Part shown: positions 47,501 through 54,204 of the stretch, piece by piece | Layout of the letters: every line of letters starts with the position of its first letter | How positions within the stretch are numbered: position 1 is the stretch's first letter | Assembly (NCBI RefSeq): GCF_003612125.1 | Contig: NZ_RAWI01000016.1 | Span: 1-56,891, forward strand | Reading direction: 5' to 3' | DNA: 56,891 nt | DNA from: Corallococcus praedator | Lineage (GTDB): Bacteria > Myxococcota > Myxococcia > Myxococcales > Myxococcaceae | Translations under genes and position numbers: made by a program | The notes under the pieces: model-generated | The model's input: the letters and a program-made list of their open reading frames with translations, nothing else | Told to the model about the DNA's origin: nothing | Database searches by the model: none

Positions 47501-50378
47501 GGCCGCGCGCAAGGGCCGCAGCGCGAGCACCGTCACCGCGGGCATCCTCGCGCTCCTCCTGCCGCTGGTGCCGGCGGAGATGGCGGGCCCGGGCCAGCAG
47601 ACCCTGTTCCTGCTGGGCGCGGCGCTGGCGGCGCTGCTCACCACGCGCGCGCTGCCTCCCACGCTGGGCCTGCTGATGGCCACCATCGAGGCGGGCGTCG
47701 CGCTGTACACGGCCGGTCCGCTGGCGCTCTTGGGGCTGGCCACGTTCCTCAGCGTCCTGGCCCTGCTGGACGACGTGCCCGCCGTGCGGCGCATCGCCAC
47801 GGGCGGCGAGTCCTTCTCCCTGGTCTCCACGCTGGCCGCGATGGTGGTGCTGGGCGCCTCCACGGTGTGCTGGAACGGCCATGCGCTGGCCCGGCTTCCT
47901 CACGCCACGCTCTTCGCGCTCATGGGGCCGGCGCTGCTTCCCCTGCTGTGGACGCGCACGCTGCGCCAGCCCTTCGCCGCGGCGCTCATGGTGCCCTACG
48001 GCATGCTGTCCATCGCGGCCGTGATGCATCCCCCCGCGTGGGTCGCGCTGCTGCCGCTCTATCCGCTGCTGCTCGTGCGCGTCGTGGAGCACGTGCCGTC
48101 CGCGGCCTCGTGGCTCCTGCGCTCGCATGACGAAGCCCCGCGCCAGTCGATGTCGAAGTGGATGCAACTGGCGGTCGCGGGCCTGGGCGCGCTGTCGCTG
48201 CTGGTGCCGGACGTGGGCCAGCGCACGGCCCTGGTCTCCGCGCTCGCGCTGGTGCTGCTGCCGGGTCCCCGGCCGTCGCTCCGCGTGGGCGTCGCCTCCG
48301 TGCTCCTGATGTTCATTCCGGAGGCGCGGCCCTTCGCCACCGTCCTTCTCCTGGCTCTCGCCCTGGCGTCGCACCACGTCCCGGACGCGCTGGCGGCCTT
48401 CTTCCGGGGCCCGCGCGATGAAGCGCTGCGCCCCACCGCCGTGGGCGGGGCCCTGTGCGTGACGCTGATCTCCGTCCTCACCGCGCCGACACCCGGTGCG
48501 CTGACCGCGTCCGGCGCGGTGCTGCTGGCGGCGGCCTTCCTGTTGTCCCAGCGCTGGCTGCTCACCGCTGCGGTGGGCGCGTTCGCGCTCGCGCCGCTGG
48601 GTCAGACGGCCTCGTTCGCGGTGGGCGAGTGGCGTCCGGAGGCGGGCCTGCTCGTGGCGGGCGTGGCGCTGGTCGCCGCCGTGCTGTCCGCCCTGTGCCA
48701 GTCCGGCGCCGTGCAGCGCGCGCTGACGAACGCCGCGGCGCGCCTGTCGCCGGGCATCGAGGGCACGTGGAGCGAGCCCCTGTGGGTGGGCGGCGCTGGC
48801 GTGGCGGCCCTGCTGGTGGGCTTGCGGCTGATGGACGCGGGGCCGGGGGCGTTGCCCCTGTCGGTGGCGCTGGTGGCGGGGCTGACGTCGCTGGTGCTGA
48901 TGGTGACGCGCGAGCGCCTGATGATGAACGGGGCCACGGCGCTGCTGGGCGCGGTGCTGGTCGCCGCGGTGCCGCCGCTGTGGACGCCCGCGGTGCTGGC
49001 CGGCGTGGGGCTGGTGCTGGCGCTGGTGGGCTTCGGGCTGGATGTCCGCGGCGTGGCGGTGGGCTCGGCGCTGCATCACGGTGGCGCGGTGCTGGCGCTC
49101 CTGTCGCTGGGCAGCCTGCGGAGCCTGAAGCACCCGGGCATGCCGCTGTGCGTGCTCTTCGGCCTGGCCACCGCGTGGACGGTGGTGGCGCGCCGCCGTG
49201 AGCGCGAGTGGGTGGGCTGGTCCGCGTCCCTCTTCGCCGTGCACGCCTTCATCGTGCACTTCGGCGCGGTGTACTCCACCGGCCGGGGCGCGGAGTTCAT
49301 CTTCCCGTACTTCGGCGCGGCGACCGCGCTGCTCGCCACGCTGGTGCTGTCGGTGGCGGGCCCGAAGGTGCGCGGTCGCATGGGCCGTGCCTTCGCGGGC
49401 CTCGCGCTGGCGGAGGTGCTGCTGGGCGTGCTGACGGTGCGCGGCCCGGACGGTGCGTCGCGCGAGGCGTGGGTGGCGTGCGGCGGGCTGGTCATCCTGC
49501 TCTTCGCCCTGGTGCGCCGCGCGGCGAAGGACGAGGACGAAGCCGCCGCGTGGATGGCGCAGGCGCTGGTGGCGACGGGCTACCTCTGCGTGCGGGTGCT
49601 GGGCGTGAACGCGAGCCTCGGCTCGGCGGACAGTCTGGCGTCGCTCATCGGGGGCGCGGTCTTCATCGGCCTGTACCTGTTCGTGCGGCGCGAAGGCGCG
49701 GGCCTCAAGGCCTTCCGCCGTCCTGCCATCGCGGGCGCGTGGTGGTTCCCGCTGGCGGGCCTGCTGTCGCTGCCGTGGGGCCAGCCCTTCGTGGCGGTGG
49801 CGCTGCTCGTGGGCTACGCGGCGCACTTCGCGGCGCTCGCCTCGGCCTCGAAGGAGAAGGGGCCCGCGTCGCTGATGTCCGTCGCGGCCTTCAACCTGGC
49901 GCTGTTCTTCGTGTGGCTGGGCACCGGCGCCGGCGAGCCGCAGCACTACGCCATCCCCGCGGGCCTGTCCGTGCTGGCGCTGTTGCGCGTGTTCCGGGGC
50001 GGGCTGTCGCAGGATGCCTACGCGCAGCTGCGCGCCGTGGCGGTGACGTGCATCTACGTGGCGGGGGCGTGGAAGCCGCTGTTGTTCAACGACGGCGAGG
50101 CGATGATCCTGTGCGTCTTCCTCTGCCTCGTGGGCGTGGGCGCGGGCATCGCGCTGCGGATCCGCTCCTACGTGTACCTGGGCTCGGGGTTCCTGGTGAC
50201 GGCGGTGGCCGCCAACCTGGTGCGCTTCGGCATGCGCGACCACCGCGTGGGCGCCGCGTTCCTGTCGCTGCTGGGCCTGCTGGTGGTGGGTTTCATGGTG
50301 GTGCTCAGCGCCCACCGCGCTGCCCTGCTCCAGAGGTACGCCCGGGTGCGAGACCTGCTCGCGACCTGGGAGGGATGA
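44535..50378 (+). CDS. Giant polytopic membrane protein with zinc ribbon
   Basis: A 1,947-residue protein. It opens with a zinc ribbon (MYCPACRQERLGSARQCVLCG, Cys3/6 and Cys17/20), then a helical region (IEAELAHVHFLLDEVPRWD). Residues about 110-240 are low complexity, rich in Ala, Asp, Val, Ser and His (DAHVAEENVSAVASEAHVAH). A Pro-rich stretch leads to the first membrane segment near 329 (WRPFLYESIAWFIGAFLILS). From there almost to the C-terminus it is a near-continuous series of hydrophobic helices, by eye forty or more, separated by short Arg- or Asp-bearing loops. I recognise no transporter or enzyme family. ATG 44535 follows GGGGGAAG. No frameshift is seen over 5.8 kb. Function unknown; it is probably an inner-membrane scaffold or an unusual transporter. 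Confidence 0.85.
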   Translation: MYCPACRQERLGSARQCVLCGTHLSARARSAIEAELAHVHFLLDEVPRWDASDVPSHVRRLLTERYERQARVLLSVLTETPAESLTSAPDAEAVRSEAVTPRMGEGAFAVGPVAFVASNGPEADASVAVTASDAHVAEENVSAVASEAHVAHGMAVEANVVADAAHASVDASGVAAHAFIDAAAAHTPADVAAAHALTDAAASASSDASASFAHTDAANSAAHALPNTGATPAAGSSSVHFSRLDVAASLGVATPVSGLPHVAKPGPTGAPGPNAARPPVGANARPMNAARAPASRPLPPNPGEPFMDPPAPRSRTARLVEETSAWSRVWRPFLYESIAWFIGAFLILSGTLYFVFESWAGMTSVTRSLTVFVMTVGYSVGFSVWGGFLSRRESLRKPGHILGLIGSAVAPLGGVALGPMGFGESLQLDGVHPALLVPLLFVWAGVAAFLARKPAESFDAPSRPFIQVGLVGATLIMGLAPLAARIGAPAVWLNALPCLLFFLLSRKTVTPQRKGDALAFALTAPLYLTALFAIRLHLALASAGAPVPAGTYAPFVAFLLATCLGFRTLETERSADSLAVGTVALQVACLAAAISGTQPALFLTAAIFTGTLVSLSRGTVARLKWLYPAYFGAYLSYASSVQLIPHAATLLLNALKARLGYPPSEVLPFQYGALTAIPFVLAGLVLAYRVQRRGERTGDERDLGLADVLLRATTWAAPAFALYGHLGTDARPAFFATLALGMLSLGAGLLFKRFPLTAVGSVLLALLPFSGVIAFGPGPATVVAGALALGLALLVWRLEDARTQRFLGTVVGVLATCGFAIGVGSSPVTAPVVGMALGSAGVLLAAYRLRHEGYLAFGAFLAVALLPKLGSVHSTQAALAAMVGGSLVLALLGERGGLLKRLGVPALLYAGSAVLWGLMSQQPFLGPVLLTAAATMAVASRSFPDARPFAVVLVGISLLPDLSFYSAWGLPPAVSLVLLIAASLLASVVAARKGRSASTVTAGILALLLPLVPAEMAGPGQQTLFLLGAALAALLTTRALPPTLGLLMATIEAGVALYTAGPLALLGLATFLSVLALLDDVPAVRRIATGGESFSLVSTLAAMVVLGASTVCWNGHALARLPHATLFALMGPALLPLLWTRTLRQPFAAALMVPYGMLSIAAVMHPPAWVALLPLYPLLLVRVVEHVPSAASWLLRSHDEAPRQSMSKWMQLAVAGLGALSLLVPDVGQRTALVSALALVLLPGPRPSLRVGVASVLLMFIPEARPFATVLLLALALASHHVPDALAAFFRGPRDEALRPTAVGGALCVTLISVLTAPTPGALTASGAVLLAAAFLLSQRWLLTAAVGAFALAPLGQTASFAVGEWRPEAGLLVAGVALVAAVLSALCQSGAVQRALTNAAARLSPGIEGTWSEPLWVGGAGVAALLVGLRLMDAGPGALPLSVALVAGLTSLVLMVTRERLMMNGATALLGAVLVAAVPPLWTPAVLAGVGLVLALVGFGLDVRGVAVGSALHHGGAVLALLSLGSLRSLKHPGMPLCVLFGLATAWTVVARRREREWVGWSASLFAVHAFIVHFGAVYSTGRGAEFIFPYFGAATALLATLVLSVAGPKVRGRMGRAFAGLALAEVLLGVLTVRGPDGASREAWVACGGLVILLFALVRRAAKDEDEAAAWMAQALVATGYLCVRVLGVNASLGSADSLASLIGGAVFIGLYLFVRREGAGLKAFRRPAIAGAWWFPLAGLLSLPWGQPFVAVALLVGYAAHFAALASASKEKGPASLMSVAAFNLALFFVWLGTGAGEPQHYAIPAGLSVLALLRVFRGGLSQDAYAQLRAVAVTCIYVAGAWKPLLFNDGEAMILCVFLCLVGVGAGIALRIRSYVYLGSGFLVTAVAANLVRFGMRDHRVGAAFLSLLGLLVVGFMVVLSAHRAALLQRYARVRDLLATWEG

Positions 50379-50441
50379 TCGCTGTTTGACGTACAACGAT
50401 TCCGGGGTTGAATGCGGCCGCGTTCACCCCCGGAGGACTTG

Positions 50442-51335
50442 TTGCTGCTGCGCCGTTCGTCGCTCGTCATCCTGATGTCGCTGGGCTGCCTGGTGGGTTG
50501 CGCGCACGTCCCGGACGTGGCCTCCCACAGCGTGTTGGAGCTGCACCCCGCCGAGTTCCCCAAGGCTCACGTCGCGCCACCGAGGGTCGCCGCGGTGGGC
50601 GCCGAGGGCGCACTGGGCGTGAAGGCGGAAGCGCCCCCTCCGCTGGAGTTCGTGACGCCGGAGGGCCGTGACGCGCTGGCGTCGCTGATGGCGGCGGACC
50701 CCGGGGAGTTGCCGGAGGAGGCGGGCGTCATCGCGGCGGCGCTGGAGGCCGCGGCGCTCTTCACGGGGCCCACGCGGGGCCCGGGCGGATTCTGGGACGA
50801 GCTGTTGCCTCCGCCGTCGACGCAGGCCCGGGGCATCGTGGCGCGCGCGGCGCAGTTGGTGGGCGCGCGGCGGTTGGACCGGTCCGTGCCCAACGACTGT
50901 TCGGGGCTGGTGCGGCTGGCGTACCTGCAGGCGGGCATCGACCTGGTCGCGCACGGCTTCCTCGCGGGGGAGAACGCCGTCACGGGCATCTTCCGGCGGG
51001 CGCAGGCGGCGGGCGCGGTGCACCGGTTGAATCCGAGGCCGGGCGACCTGGCGTTCTTCAAGGAGACGTACGACCGCAACCGCGACGGCAAGCGCAACGA
51101 CGGGATGACGCACATCGCGGTGGTCGAGCGCGTGGACGCGGACGGCACCGTGACGTTCATCCACCGGGGCGGCAAGGGCGTGGCGCGCAGCCACATGAAC
51201 CTGGCGTTCCCGACGGTGCACCGGCAGGCGAAGGGTGCGTTGCTCAACGACTTCATCCGACCGGCGAGCAAGGGGCTTCGCGCCTACCTCGCGGGGGAGT
51301 TGTTCGTCGCGTTCGCCTCGCCTGGAGGTTTGTAG
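50442..51335 (+). CDS. NlpC/P60-type cysteine peptidase lipoprotein
   Basis: Predicted outer-membrane lipoprotein (LVILMSLGCLVGC) with a C-terminal NlpC/P60 or CHAP-like fold. The catalytic Cys lies in PNDCSGLVRLAYLQAG, and the His in GMTHIAVVERVD, followed by VTFIHRGGKG. Such enzymes cut peptidoglycan stem peptides. The starts compete: TTG 50442 lies 5 bp after CGGAGG and gives a compact signal peptide, while ATG 50412 adds ten residues with a weak ribosome site. It begins 63 bp after the giant membrane protein gene on the same strand. The role is probably cell-wall remodelling, or lysis of prey. Confidence 0.85.
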   Translation: MLLRRSSLVILMSLGCLVGCAHVPDVASHSVLELHPAEFPKAHVAPPRVAAVGAEGALGVKAEAPPPLEFVTPEGRDALASLMAADPGELPEEAGVIAAALEAAALFTGPTRGPGGFWDELLPPPSTQARGIVARAAQLVGARRLDRSVPNDCSGLVRLAYLQAGIDLVAHGFLAGENAVTGIFRRAQAAGAVHRLNPRPGDLAFFKETYDRNRDGKRNDGMTHIAVVERVDADGTVTFIHRGGKGVARSHMNLAFPTVHRQAKGALLNDFIRPASKGLRAYLAGELFVAFASPGGL

Positions 51336-51406
51336 TCTCACCGCAGTCGCAAGGACATACGGCGGGCCCGTTTGAATCCGGGCGCGGGTGTGGCGTCATC
51401 CCGCGC

Positions 51407-51820
51407 ATGAGATTGCCCCTGCTGCTGGGAACCCTGCTGCTCTCTTCGGGATGTATCGTCGCGAGCTCCCGTCCGTCGCGTCCTCCGCCGCGCCCCGCGC
51501 CGCCGCCGCGTCCGGTGGCGATGAACTACGACGAGGCGGTGCGGCGGGGGTTCGAGCAGTGCCGCTCGCGCGGGTATCGGTGCGAGTTGCAGGAGGCGCA
51601 CCTCACCGGCAACAACGTGTGGAAGGTGAAGCTGCGCGCGTACGCGCAGGGGGCGAAGGGGCACCTGCACCTGGACTACGACGCGTACACGCGCAACCTG
51701 CTCAAGGTGAACGAGAAGGTGAAGGGCAAGGGCGGCGGTCGCGACGACGACTGGGATGACGACGACGACCACGGGCATGGGCGGGGCAAGAAGAAGGGCC
51801 ACGCGCACCGGGACGACTGA
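51407..51820 (+). CDS. Small lipoprotein with His/Asp/Lys-rich tail
   Basis: A 137-residue lipoprotein (MRLPLLLGTLLLSSGC). A Pro/Arg-rich linker (SRPSRPPPRPAPPPRPVA) precedes a small folded region (NYDEAVRRGFEQCRSRGYRCELQEAHLTGNNVWKVKLRAYA). The last 30 residues are extremely charged (DDDWDDDDDHGHGRGKKKGHAHRDD), with His and Asp clusters that could bind divalent metals. Function unknown. It converges with the beta-lactamase gene 14 bp downstream. Confidence 0.8.
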   Translation: MRLPLLLGTLLLSSGCIVASSRPSRPPPRPAPPPRPVAMNYDEAVRRGFEQCRSRGYRCELQEAHLTGNNVWKVKLRAYAQGAKGHLHLDYDAYTRNLLKVNEKVKGKGGGRDDDWDDDDDHGHGRGKKKGHAHRDD

Positions 51821-51834
51821 AGCGTGTCAGCGCT

Positions 51835-52590
51835 TCAGCGCGAGGCCGCGGGTGGGGCTTCGCGCAGCAGGGCCTCGGTGTGCTCGAGCAGCTCCGGCCC
51901 ACCGGGGGCGTGGTGGCCGGGCACGATGACGCGCGCGTCGGGGTAGTGCGCGCGTGCGCGCTGGAGGCTCGCGGGCCAGGCGGTGGTGTCCGCGTCCTCC
52001 AGGTTGCCCAGGTCCTTCGCCGCCGCGTCCTTGATGAAGCAGCCTCCGTAGAGGATGCCCGAGGCCGGGTGGAAGACGATGAGGTTGTCGGGCGTGTGGC
52101 CGGCACCCGGGAAGAACACCGACAGCGGCCCCAAGTCCTGCGCATCCGACACGCGCGAGGTGGGGACAGGGTTGCCCTGCGCGGCGGCGCGGCGGGCGGT
52201 GTCCTCACGTGCGTGGACGGCGATGTGCTGCGCTTCCAGGGTGGGGATGCCACCGGTCCGGTCCATGTGGAAGTGCGTCACCACCGCGGCGCGCACCGGG
52301 TGGTGCAGTGAGTCCCGGGCCCAGGTGATGAGGGCTTCGGCCTGACGCGGATTCCAGCCTGTATCGACGAGGATGGACGCGTCGCCGTCCTCCACGATGA
52401 GGCCATTGGCGGGCGTGCCGCCCCATTCCTTGCTGGCGTTCGTCTCGTGCATCCACACGCCGGGCGCGATGCGGCGGATGCGCACGTCCTCCGCGAGCAC
52501 GACTTCGTCCTGGGGTGAAGAGGGCGTGGAGGGTGTGGTGGCGCAGGCGGTGAGGAGGAGCAGGAGGGCGCAGGTTCGCAGTGAGGTCAT
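51835..52590 (-). CDS. Subclass B1 metallo-beta-lactamase, predicted lipoprotein
   Basis: A 251-residue protein with a lipoprotein signal (MTSLRTCALLLLLTAC). The MBL domain has the full B1 two-zinc set: THFHMDRTGG (His, His, Asp near 105-109), GAGHTPDN (His), GGCFIKDAAAKDLGNLEDAD (Cys ligand, plus the Lys and Asn that bind the substrate carboxylate in B1 enzymes) and PGHHAPGG (His). The region IAPGVWMHETN and ANGLIVEDG aligns with NDM/BcII-type enzymes, and Arg after the HxHxD motif is as in BcII. ATG 52590 has GGAGC upstream; the frame extends to 52722 without support. Lipidation recalls NDM-1. Carbapenem hydrolysis is likely from motifs but not shown. Confidence 0.9.
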   Translation of the reverse strand: MTSLRTCALLLLLTACATTPSTPSSPQDEVVLAEDVRIRRIAPGVWMHETNASKEWGGTPANGLIVEDGDASILVDTGWNPRQAEALITWARDSLHHPVRAAVVTHFHMDRTGGIPTLEAQHIAVHAREDTARRAAAQGNPVPTSRVSDAQDLGPLSVFFPGAGHTPDNLIVFHPASGILYGGCFIKDAAAKDLGNLEDADTTAWPASLQRARAHYPDARVIVPGHHAPGGPELLEHTEALLREAPPAASR

Positions 52591-52731
52591 GGGGCTCCAG
52601 GAGGAAGCGGGTGGCTGGGCGCGCGGATGCAAAGCGTGTGCGCGCGGATCCGTCACGACGTGACCTGAAAACCTGGGGGATGGCGAGGGTGCAGGGACAC
52701 GCAAGTGCGGCCCCTGGGCCACGCCGGGCAG

Positions 52732-53469
52732 TCACTCAGGGCTGCGAGCGCTTCCCGGAACGGCCTGCACTTCAAGGCTCTCCACATCGCTCGGTCCCAG
52801 CGCGTGGAGCGTTTCCACGAACCGTTCGGTGGCGATGATCAGCGTCACGGCATCTTCCAACCGGAAGATGTCCAGGTCGGCGGGAAGGGAGTCCGCGTCC
52901 AGCCACCGCTTGGAGGGCATCCGGAATCCCTGCCGCCCGCATGTTGGACAGGGCGGTGGTCTTCCCACGGGAAGACAGGCTTCGTGCAGGCGGCCTCTGG
53001 GGAGCAACTGGAGTTCGTGGAGCTGTTCCGCGTCCTGCGTCGGGAACGAGAGTTCCGCCAGCACGGGGATGAGTCCTCTCAGCGCGCCGGCCCGGAAGGA
53101 CGCCAGGGCATCCTCGCGCAGGAAGATCTCCCAGGAGGGAAAGACGGTGACGGGGCCGAACCGTCCCTGTGCTTTGCCACGCAACGCTCCAAAGGTGCAG
53201 CCGGGCTGAAGCAGAGCACCCGGAGGGAGCAGGGGGCGGACCTGCTCCGCGAGCCGAGCGTATTGCGCGTAGGGCTCCAGTCGTGGCTCCGCGAAGGACT
53301 TCTGTTCCGGGAGGCGGGAGAGATCCACGGCGGGATAGGACAGCACGCCACTCCATTCCGCATGACAGGTCGGGCACGCCACTCCGGGCAGGCCCCACCG
53401 CCGCTTCGCGCGAAACTCGCCGGTCCAGCGGGTGGCGTCCGTGGGTTCTCGAAGCTCGAAGTAGCGCAT
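52732..53469 (-). CDS. Double-CXXC motif (SitI6-like) immunity protein
   Basis: A 245-residue cytoplasmic protein of the myxobacterial paralogous double-CXXCG family. It begins MRYFELREPTDATRWTGEFRAKRRWGLPGVACPTCHAEW and later has PPPCPTCGRQGFRMPSKRWLDA. The first knuckle is CPTCH instead of CXXCG; the second is canonical. The family is paired with TIGR02269-type lipoprotein toxins in the SitA6/SitI6 system. The ATG at 53467-53469 follows the toxin stop directly, without a gap, suggesting coupled translation. Immunity is inferred from family and gene order. Confidence 0.83.
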   Translation of the reverse strand: MRYFELREPTDATRWTGEFRAKRRWGLPGVACPTCHAEWSGVLSYPAVDLSRLPEQKSFAEPRLEPYAQYARLAEQVRPLLPPGALLQPGCTFGALRGKAQGRFGPVTVFPSWEIFLREDALASFRAGALRGLIPVLAELSFPTQDAEQLHELQLLPRGRLHEACLPVGRPPPCPTCGRQGFRMPSKRWLDADSLPADLDIFRLEDAVTLIIATERFVETLHALGPSDVESLEVQAVPGSARSPE

Positions 53470-54174
53470 TCAGTCCCTGGGAACCGGTGTGAGGTCGAAC
53501 CGCTGCCAATACGTCAGGGTGTATCCGGCGAGGGCGAACTTCTGGATGAGTGCGCCCGCGTGCTCGAAGTGCTCGTGCTTCTGCGCTTCACCCAAGGTGT
53601 GCTCGATGAAGGCACGCCATTCGGCGTTCCAGGGACCTCCATTCTTCCCCCGGTGGATGCGGCCGTGGATCTCCGCGTCGATGGCAATCACGTAGTCATG
53701 CACGTTGATTCCCTTTCGCGCGAAGTAGCCCTGCAGGGCCTGGGGGAAGATGTGATGCCGCTCCTTTGGCCGGCGCTCCCACTCCTCGTAGGCCCGTTGT
53801 CGTTGGAGTTCGCTGGGCAGCTTTTCGCGTGGGTGCCAGCGGAACACCATGACGGGCAACGCATCGCCTGGAAGCCCCTGGGCGCTCCCCCACGTTCTCT
53901 GGGCACCACCCCCGGGCGCGATGAATACCGGAGGCGTGGGGCCCGCGAACGTTCGGGCGATCCGACCTGGTGCCAGGTCTTCGCAGCGATAGAGCGCACA
54001 TCCCGTGTCGGAGCAGACGTGAGAAAGGCACTGGTCCTCTCCGCTATCATCGCATTCGTGGGAGTCCTCCGAGGCGCTCTCCCACGTGCTCACGGGAGAG
54101 ACGCCAGGCTGGGATGCCACCGACGCCGCACAACCCAGCCAGCATCCACACAGGAGGAGAAATACCCAGCGCAT
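53470..54174 (-). CDS. TIGR02269-like lipoprotein, SitA6-type toxin
   Basis: A 234-residue lipoprotein (MRWVFLLLCGCWLGC). A short Cys-containing N-terminal region (CDDSGEDQCLSHVCSDTGCALYRC) is followed by a C-terminal domain with RHHIFPQALQGYFARKG, INVHDYVIAIDAEIHGRIHRG and GGPWNAEWRAFI. The HHxFPQ, H-x-x-IH-x-G and WNxxW pattern is typical of myxobacterial Sit-type toxins and suggests a His-based nuclease-like fold. These toxins are transferred between sibling cells by TraA/TraB outer-membrane exchange and kill cells that lack the matching immunity protein. The immunity gene follows with zero gap. The kinase gene ends 30 bp upstream on the same strand. Confidence 0.83.
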   Translation of the reverse strand: MRWVFLLLCGCWLGCAASVASQPGVSPVSTWESASEDSHECDDSGEDQCLSHVCSDTGCALYRCEDLAPGRIARTFAGPTPPVFIAPGGGAQRTWGSAQGLPGDALPVMVFRWHPREKLPSELQRQRAYEEWERRPKERHHIFPQALQGYFARKGINVHDYVIAIDAEIHGRIHRGKNGGPWNAEWRAFIEHTLGEAQKHEHFEHAGALIQKFALAGYTLTYWQRFDLTPVPRD

Positions 54175-54204
54175 GTTGTTCTCGGAGGTGGCTGGCGCCG
54201 CGGA

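Noticed and set aside
44328-50396. A 2,022-codon open frame on the minus strand opposite the giant membrane protein gene
   Set aside because: Its product is an unstructured run of Arg, His, Gln, Glu and Gly with no domains. This is the usual mirror of a GC-rich gene whose codons end in G or C. The plus-strand frame has a zinc ribbon, helices and a ribosome site.
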